Source: an uncultured Bacteroidales bacterium
GTDB taxonomy: Bacteria; Bacteroidota; Bacteroidia; Bacteroidales; Paludibacteraceae
Direction: 5' to 3'
NCBI GenBank assembly: GCA_946187555.1
Contig: CAMHQP010000003.1
Span: forward strand, 1 to 62,563
Length of the DNA: 62,563 nt
Every line of letters starts with the position of its first letter. Position 1 is the first letter of the stretch. This document shows, piece by piece, positions 33,928 to 41,261 of this stretch. The notes under the pieces are model-generated. The model ran no database searches and was not told the DNA's origin. It was given only the letters and a program-made list of their open reading frames with translations. The position numbers and the translations under genes are program-made.

Positions 33928-34485
33928 ATGAAAAAGGTATTTTCTGTAATGATGGCGCTGATGCTGGCGCTGAGTATGAATGCCGCAGAGCGCGGTAAGT
34001 TTATCCATGTGGACGGATCGGTGAACAAGAATCTGAAGCCTCAGATTGCTTTTTGTCAAGACAAGCAGGATGGTGCTGATGTGACGATGTTAATCGTAAA
34101 AACCGTGAACACAAATGAGTTCAATGAGTTCACAGACGCATCGCGTGTGCTCCTGCGTTTTGCGGACGGAAAAGCTGTTCGTTTGAACCGTGCAGCCGGT
34201 GTGGAGGTTAAGAAGTACAAAAACACAGAGAAAGTCGGTCGTGCAACCATCACGAAGTATTGGACCGAATCGTCGTACGAGGTGTTGCCGGAAGTGATCG
34301 AGAAACTGGAAGCCGGTGTTGCCATTATCAAAGTGCGCGTGGTCTTCAAGGAGAATGATGCCAAGGACTATGACATCGCAGAGGGTTATCAGGAGAAGAT
34401 GGCCGCTGAATTGTTGAAATCCTATCAAGAGGCTACTCTCAATAACCGCAAAGCAAACGCTGATTTGAGTGATGAGGATTTCTAA
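33928..34485 (+). CDS. Secreted protein of unknown function
   Basis: I do not recognise this 185-residue protein. It has a clear signal peptide (MKKVFSVMMALMLALSMNA), a beta-rich middle (VTMLIVKTVNTNEF, VLLRFADGKAVRLN) and a helical Lys/Glu-rich end (GYQEKMAAELLKSYQEATLNN). It lies 39 nt after the TraB gene in an A-rich gap and overlaps the next gene's start by 14 nt. A periplasmic helper of the neighbouring amidase-like protein is possible but unproven. Confidence 0.75.
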   Translation: MKKVFSVMMALMLALSMNAAERGKFIHVDGSVNKNLKPQIAFCQDKQDGADVTMLIVKTVNTNEFNEFTDASRVLLRFADGKAVRLNRAAGVEVKKYKNTEKVGRATITKYWTESSYEVLPEVIEKLEAGVAIIKVRVVFKENDAKDYDIAEGYQEKMAAELLKSYQEATLNNRKANADLSDEDF

Positions 34486-36670
34486 GTACAAGGTACTTAT
34501 TATACTCTGCTCCCTACTCTTTTGTTCTGCAGCATATGCGCAGATCGGCATGCAAGAGTTGGGTGACTCGTTGATGTCATGGACGGGTTTCTCGCATGTC
34601 TGGTCTCCCAGTGTGCGTGTCAAACAAATGCGTATCAACGGCAATCATGTGACGCTGAAGACGAATCTGACGCTGCGAGACGTTCGATGGACACCGGAAA
34701 ACGTAGCCGAACTCAAACGCAAAGTGAGTGCTTGGACTTTAGGTCACGAGAAAGGCCGTGTCACCATCTATAGTGGTCAGACGGATATTGAGAGTTTGAT
34801 CACCGAATGCGCGAAAGGCAGTTCTCGTGAGGCCAAAGCCAAAGATTTGACGTCGCGAAATATCGTGTTGTACCCGAGTCACGGATTGTATTATAATCGG
34901 GATCGCGATGAATGGATCTGGCAGCGGGCAACGCTCTGGACAACGGTGGAGGATCTGTACAGTCAGGAGTATGTGCGCGTTATCACACGTATGCTCGAGA
35001 ATGCAGGTGCCACCGTATTATCTCCGCGTGCCGGTTTGGATCAACAGGCTTTAGGAGCATCCGGTATGCCACAATGGACAGAAGGTGCCCGATACTGGAT
35101 GAAGAGCCAAGGAGCAGACTCTACGTTGTGGGACTTGTATGAGGGGAATGAATATAAGGACGACATGAAATGTCGTGCCATGTGGGTTAACAGTCAGGAG
35201 ACACCGGTTGATCTGTGTATCGCTTTTCACACAGACGGCCTGGACAGTGGTGATGACAGTACTATTATTGGTACTTTAGTTATCTACACGGCTAAAGACG
35301 ACGATGGACAGACGACCTTACGGGACGGCCGAGACAGAGAGCGCGTGAACCGCAATCTGGCGGACTATATCCAAACGCAAGTGACGAAAGATCTGCGTGT
35401 ATTGGCTCCGGAATGGACAAGACGTCAGTTGAAAGAGGCTAATTATTGCGAGACGCGAGTGCCGGTTGTACCGAGTATTATCTTGGAATTGCTAAGTCAT
35501 AAGAACATGGCCGATATGCGGTATGGTCTGGATCCGCAATTCCGTTTTGCTGCTGCGCGCGCGGTATACAAAGGTATATTGCGTTATCTGAACGGCCGCG
35601 AGGCGACCGTCCAACCCTTGCCGGTTCAGCAACTGGCCATCGATACGGGCGGATTGTTGCGTTGGGAAGCACGGATAGACAGTTTAGAGCCGAGTGCAAA
35701 AGCCTCCTATTACATGGTGTATGTGCAGGCTAATGACGGCGAATGGGACATTCAGCAGGTAGAGGAAGCGACGCAACTGCAGTTGGAGCTCACGCGCGGC
35801 GTTAAGTATAATTACTATGTCGTTGCCGGTAATGAGGGAGGTTTAAGTTTGCCGAGTCCGATGATAAGCGCCTATCTGAGTGAACAAGAAGAGGCTCCAA
35901 CGGCTTTGATTATAGACGGTTTTGACGATACCTACGGCGTAGAATGGTTTGCCGACTCTACGTTTGCGGGTATCGTGCCGGGCAGCTATGCCTGCGAGGA
36001 CGGATTCAGTTGTGCTTATATCGGCGCACAATGGGATTATATGCGTGCGAATGAATGGAAGAATGATGATAACTGCGGTTGGGGTGCTTGTTACAGAGAC
36101 CATGCGGGACAGTTTACAGTCGGCAACACGCATAACTGGTCAGTTCAGCATGGCCGAGAGTTGTATAAGATGCAGATCAGTTATGTGAGTGCGACCGAGC
36201 AGATGGCACAGATCGATAGTTCGTACGCGATCGTGGACGTTGTATGCGGTAGGCAGCGACTGCCGCTGAATGACAAGACGCGGGAACAAATTTGTGCTTA
36301 TGTTCGTCAAGGCGGCCGTGTGCTGATGAGTAGCGATCATGTAAGTAAGATCGACCCGAAGTGGTTGCGGAACACGATGCATGCCAGTTATTATGCGACA
36401 CAGGCGACTCGTAACGGCCGTATAGCCGCATCTTGGCGCCGCATCTATCATTTGGCGTTGGAGCCGAATGAGGAACAGCTTTTCACCTGTTGTCCGGAAG
36501 GCTTGCAAGCAGAAAAGAATGCTGTTCGCATCGCCACGTACGAAGATATGCGTTGTCCGGCAGCGGTGGGTTATGAGCATAAAACCTTGCTGTACGGATT
36601 CCCGCTGGAGGCCGTGCAAGAGTTTGATAAGATTTACCGACATTCTATTGAATGGCTATTAGAACAATAA
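34472..36670 (+). CDS. Amidase-like secreted protein with Fn3 and golvesin-like domains
   Basis: This 732-residue exported protein has a signal peptide ending in AAYAQ. The region of about residues 125-365 resembles zinc N-acetylmuramoyl-L-alanine amidases: IVLYPSHG with a ligand His, IAFHTDG with a second His, and SIILELLSHKN with a catalytic Glu. About residues 385-470 look like a fibronectin type III domain. The rest, with GWGACYRD and NTHNW and a second FSCAYIGAQWDY-like stretch, resembles golvesin-containing Bacteroidota proteins often labelled xanthan lyase. Peptidoglycan cleavage is plausible, not shown. The ATG at 34472 follows a GTG. Confidence 0.65.
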   Translation: MRISKYKVLIILCSLLFCSAAYAQIGMQELGDSLMSWTGFSHVWSPSVRVKQMRINGNHVTLKTNLTLRDVRWTPENVAELKRKVSAWTLGHEKGRVTIYSGQTDIESLITECAKGSSREAKAKDLTSRNIVLYPSHGLYYNRDRDEWIWQRATLWTTVEDLYSQEYVRVITRMLENAGATVLSPRAGLDQQALGASGMPQWTEGARYWMKSQGADSTLWDLYEGNEYKDDMKCRAMWVNSQETPVDLCIAFHTDGLDSGDDSTIIGTLVIYTAKDDDGQTTLRDGRDRERVNRNLADYIQTQVTKDLRVLAPEWTRRQLKEANYCETRVPVVPSIILELLSHKNMADMRYGLDPQFRFAAARAVYKGILRYLNGREATVQPLPVQQLAIDTGGLLRWEARIDSLEPSAKASYYMVYVQANDGEWDIQQVEEATQLQLELTRGVKYNYYVVAGNEGGLSLPSPMISAYLSEQEEAPTALIIDGFDDTYGVEWFADSTFAGIVPGSYACEDGFSCAYIGAQWDYMRANEWKNDDNCGWGACYRDHAGQFTVGNTHNWSVQHGRELYKMQISYVSATEQMAQIDSSYAIVDVVCGRQRLPLNDKTREQICAYVRQGGRVLMSSDHVSKIDPKWLRNTMHASYYATQATRNGRIAASWRRIYHLALEPNEEQLFTCCPEGLQAEKNAVRIATYEDMRCPAAVGYEHKTLLYGFPLEAVQEFDKIYRHSIEWLLEQ

Positions 36671-36676
36671 GAAAAC

Positions 36677-38092
36677 ATGGGTAAGAAGAAAAATTTACCG
36701 ATTATTGAGAACGTAGAGATTACCGGTGTAGCAGCGGAAGGTAAAGCGTTGGTTCGGATAGACGGCCTCGTTTGTTTCGTACCAAATTGCGTGCCGGGTG
36801 ATGTCGTGGATCTGCAAGTCACGAAGAAGAAACATTCGTTCATGGAGGCAAAAGTGCTACGCGTGGTGAAACCGAGTGAAGTACGGTGCGAGGCGAGATG
36901 CAAGCATTTCGGCGTTTGTGGCGGTTGCAAATGGCAAATCCTGCCGTATGAGGCGCAGTTGCAATACAAGCAACAACAGATTGTAGATAATCTGACTCGT
37001 ATCGGCAAGATCGAGTTGCCGGAGATTAGTCCGATTTTAGGTAGTAAGCATGTGTATGAATACCGCAATAAGTTGGAGTTCACCTGTGCCGACCGAAAAT
37101 GGTTTCCGTGGGAAGAGATCGAGGCAGCCGGTGGCTTAGATAAGGTAGATAGTTCGTACGGACTCGGCTTCCATATTCCGAATTGTTTTGACAAGGTCTT
37201 GGATATCGAGGAATGCCATTTGATGCCGGAGATTAACAATCGGATTCGTAACGGCTTACGCGAGTACGCTCGCACGCACGGGCTCACGTTCTATAATGAG
37301 CACACGCACGAAGGGCAAGTGCGGACGCTGATTCTGCGGAATAATCATAAAGGCGAGTTGATGCTTGTGGTATCGTTTGGAGAGCCGGTTACAGATGCTT
37401 GCATAGGTTTGTTGGAGTGGTTGCATCAGGAGTTTAAGGAAATTATTGCCCTACTCTATGTCGAGAATCTGAAGTTCAACGACACGATCGGAGATTTGGA
37501 CGTGAAGGTATATTTTGGTCAAGACCACATCATGGAAGAGATGGAGGGGTTGCAGTTTAAGGTGGGTCCGAAGTCGTTCTATCAGACCAATACCGAACAG
37601 GCTTATGAGTTGTATAAAGTAGCGCGCGAGTTTGCCGAGTTGAAGGGCGATGAGTTGGTTTATGATCTCTATACGGGCACCGGAACGATTGCCAATTTCG
37701 TGAGTCGGAAGGCGCGTCAGGTGATCGGTATCGAGTATGTACCGGAGGCGATTGAGGACGCAAAAGTTAATTCAAAGATTAATAAAATCGTGAATACGCT
37801 CTTCTTCGCAGGCGACATGAAGGATATTTTGAATGATGATTTTGTGGCGCATTATGGTCGTCCGGATGTCATTATTACGGATCCTCCGCGTGCCGGAATG
37901 CACGAAGATGTTGTGAATGTGATTCTAAATGCCGCGCCCAAACGGATTGTGTACGTGAGTTGTAATCCGGCTACGCAAGCACGGGATTTGGCGTTGTTGG
38001 ATGCCAAGTACAAAGTGACGAAGGTGCAGCCGGTAGATATGTTTCCGCACACGCAGCACGTAGAGAATGTAGTACAGTTATGCTTGCGCTGA
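36677..38092 (+). CDS. rlmD: 23S rRNA (uracil-5)-methyltransferase, RlmD/RumA type
   Basis: This 471-residue enzyme methylates a uracil in 23S rRNA (or a related tRNA/rRNA site) with S-adenosylmethionine. It has an N-terminal TRAM domain (about 8-65) and four cysteines for a [4Fe-4S] cluster in CEARCKHFGVCGGCKW. The methyltransferase domain has DLYTGTGTIANF, the DPPRAG motif near residue 397 and the catalytic Cys in VYVSCNPATQARDL. It starts 6 nt after the amidase-like gene and overlaps the S8 protease by 13 nt. Assignment to RlmD rather than TrmA or RlmC is by overall layout. Confidence 0.9.
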   Translation: MGKKKNLPIIENVEITGVAAEGKALVRIDGLVCFVPNCVPGDVVDLQVTKKKHSFMEAKVLRVVKPSEVRCEARCKHFGVCGGCKWQILPYEAQLQYKQQQIVDNLTRIGKIELPEISPILGSKHVYEYRNKLEFTCADRKWFPWEEIEAAGGLDKVDSSYGLGFHIPNCFDKVLDIEECHLMPEINNRIRNGLREYARTHGLTFYNEHTHEGQVRTLILRNNHKGELMLVVSFGEPVTDACIGLLEWLHQEFKEIIALLYVENLKFNDTIGDLDVKVYFGQDHIMEEMEGLQFKVGPKSFYQTNTEQAYELYKVAREFAELKGDELVYDLYTGTGTIANFVSRKARQVIGIEYVPEAIEDAKVNSKINKIVNTLFFAGDMKDILNDDFVAHYGRPDVIITDPPRAGMHEDVVNVILNAAPKRIVYVSCNPATQARDLALLDAKYKVTKVQPVDMFPHTQHVENVVQLCLR

Positions 38093-39486
38093 TTCTGCTT
38101 TTTGCCTATTTCGTATCCTTCACGGACAAACCGGAGAAGACCACGCCTCAGTTGTCTGCGCGTGCCATGGAGCAGCGACAGAAATGGGGCATCGAGACAG
38201 ACGAGATGGATTATCCCGTCAGTCCGATGTACATGGATAGTTTGCGCCGAATGGGTGTGATGATCTACCATCAGAGTCGTTGGTTTAATGGCGTGACATG
38301 CGAGATGGACGAAGCAAAAGCGGCAGAAGTACAGGCTTTGTCTTTTGTGACGGACGTGGAGATGACGCGAGACAGCAGTTTTCCAATTTACGGTGTGGAG
38401 AAGCGCAAAGTGACGGCATGGGAAAGCGCCAGCGAAATCGGTGCATGGACAGATGAACAATTGGCGTTATACAACCTCATCCCGCTTCACGAAGCGGGAT
38501 TTGAGGGGCAAGGCATCTTGATGAGTGTGTGCGATATCGGATTCTACAATGCCAACAGTCTTGCAGGTTTTCGCTCAAAACAAGAACTCGGTCATTATGA
38601 TTTCACGGACGACACAGAGGGTTTTTATGGAAGTACAGGTACGCATGGAACGGAATGTCTGAGTACAATAACAGGTCTTCAAGAGGGATTCTACGGCGCT
38701 GCGACACGTGCCGATTACTATTTGATGCGTTCGGAGGAGATACACACCGAGAGTCCGAAAGAGATGGATAATTTGGTAGCGGCACTGGAAAAAGCAGACT
38801 CATTAGGTGTCAATGTTTTTTCTGTGTCCTTGGGTTATTACCAGTTTGATAACGGACAATGGAATTTGAATAAGACTACTGATCTGGATGGCCGGACGAC
38901 TCGTGTCAGCCGCGCTGCGACTATCGCTGCCCGCAAAGGAATGCTGGTTTGTGCGTCGGCCGGGAACGAAGCAGAAAAGCTTTGGGGAACTATCTGTGTA
39001 CCCGCTGATGCCGATAGTATTCTGACCGTTGGCGCCGTGGATACGGACAGTATTGCCGGATCGTTCTCCAGTTATGGTCCATCTTCGGATGGACGTGTCA
39101 AACCAGAGGTTTGTGCGGTAGGCGTTCAAACGACCTTGATTTATCCGGATGGTACGATTATAACCAGCAACGGTACGAGTTTTGCGACGCCGCTTATAGC
39201 AGGTCTGGCTGCAAGTCTTTGGTCCGCATTACCGAATGAGAATGCGATGCAGATTCGTGAACGAATTATCCGAAGCGCGCACCTTTACCCCAGACACGAT
39301 GCCAATAATCAAATGGGATACGGTATTCCGGATGCTTGGGAAGCATATATGATGCCTGATCCAACGGGAATCGGGACGGTGAAGATAGAAGAGACGGAGA
39401 AACCGCGAAAGGTGATCCGCGGCGAGCAAGTGCTGATCATTCGTCACGGGCATATTTATAATTTAGCCGGTCAACGCGTTGAGTAG
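38080..39486 (+). CDS. S8 (subtilisin-like) serine protease with a C-terminal tail
   Basis: This 468-residue exported protease has a signal peptide, a propeptide-like region (about 25-115) and a subtilase domain. The triad is Asp in SVCDIGFYN, His in TGTHGTE and Ser in NGTSFATPLIAG, so it should be active. The last 25 residues contain RGEQVLIIRHGHIYNLAGQRVE-type sequence that matches the tail of the pectate lyase at 47124; this suggests a common surface-sorting signal. The gene holds a 10-bp perfect palindrome at 38479-38500. It is the last of the twenty co-oriented genes and faces the SRP RNA gene. Confidence 0.9.
   Translation: MLALILLFAYFVSFTDKPEKTTPQLSARAMEQRQKWGIETDEMDYPVSPMYMDSLRRMGVMIYHQSRWFNGVTCEMDEAKAAEVQALSFVTDVEMTRDSSFPIYGVEKRKVTAWESASEIGAWTDEQLALYNLIPLHEAGFEGQGILMSVCDIGFYNANSLAGFRSKQELGHYDFTDDTEGFYGSTGTHGTECLSTITGLQEGFYGAATRADYYLMRSEEIHTESPKEMDNLVAALEKADSLGVNVFSVSLGYYQFDNGQWNLNKTTDLDGRTTRVSRAATIAARKGMLVCASAGNEAEKLWGTICVPADADSILTVGAVDTDSIAGSFSSYGPSSDGRVKPEVCAVGVQTTLIYPDGTIITSNGTSFATPLIAGLAASLWSALPNENAMQIRERIIRSAHLYPRHDANNQMGYGIPDAWEAYMMPDPTGIGTVKIEETEKPRKVIRGEQVLIIRHGHIYNLAGQRVE
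38475..38506 (+). repeat. Strong palindrome inside the S8 protease gene
   Basis: ATCCCGCTTC and GAAGCGGGAT (38479-38488, 38491-38500) form a perfect 10-bp inverted repeat with a 2-nt centre. CCTC and GAGG extend it to 14 bp across a TT bulge. It encodes IPLHEAGFE. Confidence 0.85.
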
Positions 39487-39490
39487 GCAC

Positions 39491-39594
39491 AAAAAAGGCA
39501 GGCTAACTACATCGCACCGCTACAACCTCCTACCCTTGCTCCGGTCAAGGCCTGGGGGAGTTTAGAGGGAGCTGGTCGTATAGCACCTGCCTGC
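39491..39594 (-). ncRNA. ffs: Signal recognition particle RNA (small bacterial type)
   Basis: On the minus strand about 100 nt fold into one long hairpin. The ends GGCAGG and CCTGCC pair (39586-39591 with 39497-39502), and the apical domain has CCCCAGG ... GGAGCAAGGG, the conserved internal loop that binds Ffh. The apex reads CC-TTGACC-GG, a six-base loop instead of the usual GGAA tetraloop. Six T residues follow the closing stem (39496-39491), so the RNA's own stem serves as terminator. The RNA helps target membrane proteins to the Sec translocon. Confidence 0.85.
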
Positions 39595-39731
39595 GCTTAA
39601 GTCAAAACTCGTGTGATTCGCGATAATATCGCTCAGTAACACTCCGTTTTGCTCTACGCTTTTCGGTCTGCAAAACAAAGTTTTACATCCCGAGGATATC
39701 GTATAAAAAAGAACACTCTTTAAAATTTTGG
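39595..39731 (-). ncRNA. Structured leader (or separate RNA) upstream of SRP RNA
   Basis: The only consensus promoter for the SRP RNA lies at 39764-39734, so about 135 nt precede the mature RNA. This part can fold: AAAACT (39604-39609) pairs with AGTTTT (39679-39684), enclosing hairpins GCGAT/ATCGC (39620-39632) and TTTTGC/GCAAAA (39647-39675). ATCC-TCG-GGAT-like pairing lies further 5' (about 39687-39697). It has no reading frame. It may be a processed leader or an independent small RNA. Confidence 0.5.
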
Positions 39732-39733
39732 TG

Positions 39734-39764
39734 CAAAATTACTGCTTTTTTTTGACATATGCAA
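39734..39764 (-). promoter_or_regulatory. Promoter of the SRP RNA transcript
   Basis: TTG (39764-39762), a 20-nt spacer containing eight A residues, and TAATTTTG (39741-39734) followed by CACCA match the consensus. It lies in the gap before the divergent helicase gene, whose ATG is at 39782; no clear promoter for that gene is seen on the plus strand. Confidence 0.82.
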
Positions 39765-39781
39765 ATAAATCGCAAAAAAAA

Positions 39782-41161
39782 ATGCTTCAAGACTTTATTA
39801 TAGGACGCATTAAGGCGGAGTTGCCGTTTGAGCCGAATGAGGAAAAGGCCGGGTTGTTTCAAGCGCTCGGTGACTTTCTTGTGTCCCGTGATGAGCGAAA
39901 GGCATTTATCTTGCGAGGCTATGCGGGTACGGGAAAAACGAGCGTGATGAGTGCATTGGTTCGGGCATTAAAGAAGCTGAAACAGCCATGCGTTCTGTTG
40001 GCTCCAACCGGTCGTGCAGCAAAGGTATTGAGCAAGTATTCGGGTGAACAGGCCTACACGATTCATAAGAAGATCTACCGGCAGAATCAGTTGGGTAGCG
40101 AGGCGTTCTCGTTGAGCGATAATCTGCATAAGAACACGCTTTTTATTGTCGATGAGGCATCGATGTTGAGCGGCAATCGGGATAATGCGACTTTTGGTAG
40201 CGGTTGTCTGCTGGACGATTTGGTTCGCTATGTGTATAACGGGCAAGGCTGTTGTTTGCTGTTGGTGGGCGATGACGCGCAGTTACCACCGGTGGGGAGT
40301 TCGCTGAGTCCGGCTTTGGATGCTGCATATTTGAGGGGTTACGGGTTACAGGTTACGGGTTATCGGTTGACTTTGGTAGCGCGGCAGGCTTTGGACAGCG
40401 GTATATTGAGTGAGGCGACGCGGATACGAGAAGATGGGATTTGTCAAGTGACACCAAATGACCGCGATGTCATCAAAGTGCCCGGCGAGGAGGTGATAGA
40501 ATACTTGGAGAACAGTTGGCGGGAGGTGGGCGCGGAAGAGACTTTGATTATCACGCGGAGCAATAAGATGACCAATCTGTATAACGGGGGTGTACGTGCG
40601 CGGGTGTTATATAAGGAAGAGGACTTGTCCAACGGCGACCGGTTGATGGTGACAAAAAACAACTATTTCTGGGCACAGGAATACGAGGATTTGGAGTTTA
40701 TAGCCAACGGCGATATGTTTGAGATCGTGCGGCTATCTAACCGCCATGAGCAATACGGGTTTGAGTTTGCAAGAGCTTCACTGCGATCAATCGATTATAA
40801 TTGGGAGATCGATGCGCTTATTTGGATAGACACGCTTAAGACGGACAGTCCGGAAGTTAATTATACGATGCAGAAAGAATTGTTTGCTCGCATTGCGGAG
40901 GATTATCCGGAAATACGGAATAAGAAAGAATTGATTAAGAAGATTTATGACTCGCCTTATTACAATGCTTTGCAAGTTCGATTTGCATATTGCGTGACGT
41001 GTCATAAGGCACAGGGCGGACAGTGGAAACACGTGTATATTGACAAAGGATTAACGGATGAAGGAGTGAAGGAATTAGTGGGTGACGACAAGCGGGAATA
41101 CCTTCGATGGCTATACACAGCCGTGACGAGAGCAACAGAGAAAATCTATATATTGCGATAA
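39782..41161 (+). CDS. RecD-like ATP-dependent DNA helicase
   Basis: This 459-residue superfamily 1 helicase has Walker A GYAGTGKTSVMSALV near residue 46, LLAPTGRAAKVLS, the Walker B region LFIVDEASML, GDDAQLPPVGSS, and a C-terminal UvrD/RecD2-type end with FAYCVTCHKAQGGQWKHVYID and LYTAVTRATEKIYI. I start at ATG 39782, because the longer frame would run through the SRP promoter. The sequence between the LPPVG and VARQ motifs (LRGYGLQVTGYRL) is encoded by the heptamer array at 40337-40371. It lacks the N-terminal RecD2 domain, as expected for this short Bacteroidota type. Confidence 0.88.
   Translation: MLQDFIIGRIKAELPFEPNEEKAGLFQALGDFLVSRDERKAFILRGYAGTGKTSVMSALVRALKKLKQPCVLLAPTGRAAKVLSKYSGEQAYTIHKKIYRQNQLGSEAFSLSDNLHKNTLFIVDEASMLSGNRDNATFGSGCLLDDLVRYVYNGQGCCLLLVGDDAQLPPVGSSLSPALDAAYLRGYGLQVTGYRLTLVARQALDSGILSEATRIREDGICQVTPNDRDVIKVPGEEVIEYLENSWREVGAEETLIITRSNKMTNLYNGGVRARVLYKEEDLSNGDRLMVTKNNYFWAQEYEDLEFIANGDMFEIVRLSNRHEQYGFEFARASLRSIDYNWEIDALIWIDTLKTDSPEVNYTMQKELFARIAEDYPEIRNKKELIKKIYDSPYYNALQVRFAYCVTCHKAQGGQWKHVYIDKGLTDEGVKELVGDDKREYLRWLYTAVTRATEKIYILR
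40337..40371 (+). repeat. Heptamer array GGTTACN, about five units, inside the helicase gene
   Basis: Units GGTTACG, GGTTACA, GGTTACG, GGTTATC and GGTTGAC encode GYGLQVTGYRLT between two conserved helicase motifs. Confidence 0.85.
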
Positions 41162-41185
41162 TTTTTTAGAAAATTATAAAATTGT

Positions 41186-41216
41186 TTGCATATATGGATT
41201 TTTTTTTGTAATTTTG
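41186..41216 (+). promoter_or_regulatory. Promoter of the lipoprotein-OmpA-yebC-rsmG genes
   Basis: TTG (41186-41188), a 20-nt spacer with nine T residues, and TAATTTTG (41209-41216) followed by CACGC match the consensus. An AT-only hairpin (ATAATTTT/AAAATTAT, 41159-41178) lies just upstream, at the end of the helicase gene, and may aid its termination. The ATG at 41262 is about 45 nt downstream. Confidence 0.85.
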
Positions 41217-41261
41217 CACGCAAAATTGTGAAAAATAACAAACAAACTATATTTATTCATT

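Noticed and set aside
39497..39594. tRNA-like or riboswitch-like fold in the gap after the S8 protease
   Set aside because: The minus-strand sequence fits SRP RNA (closing stem, conserved internal loop, T-run) and has no tRNA cloverleaf or CCA.
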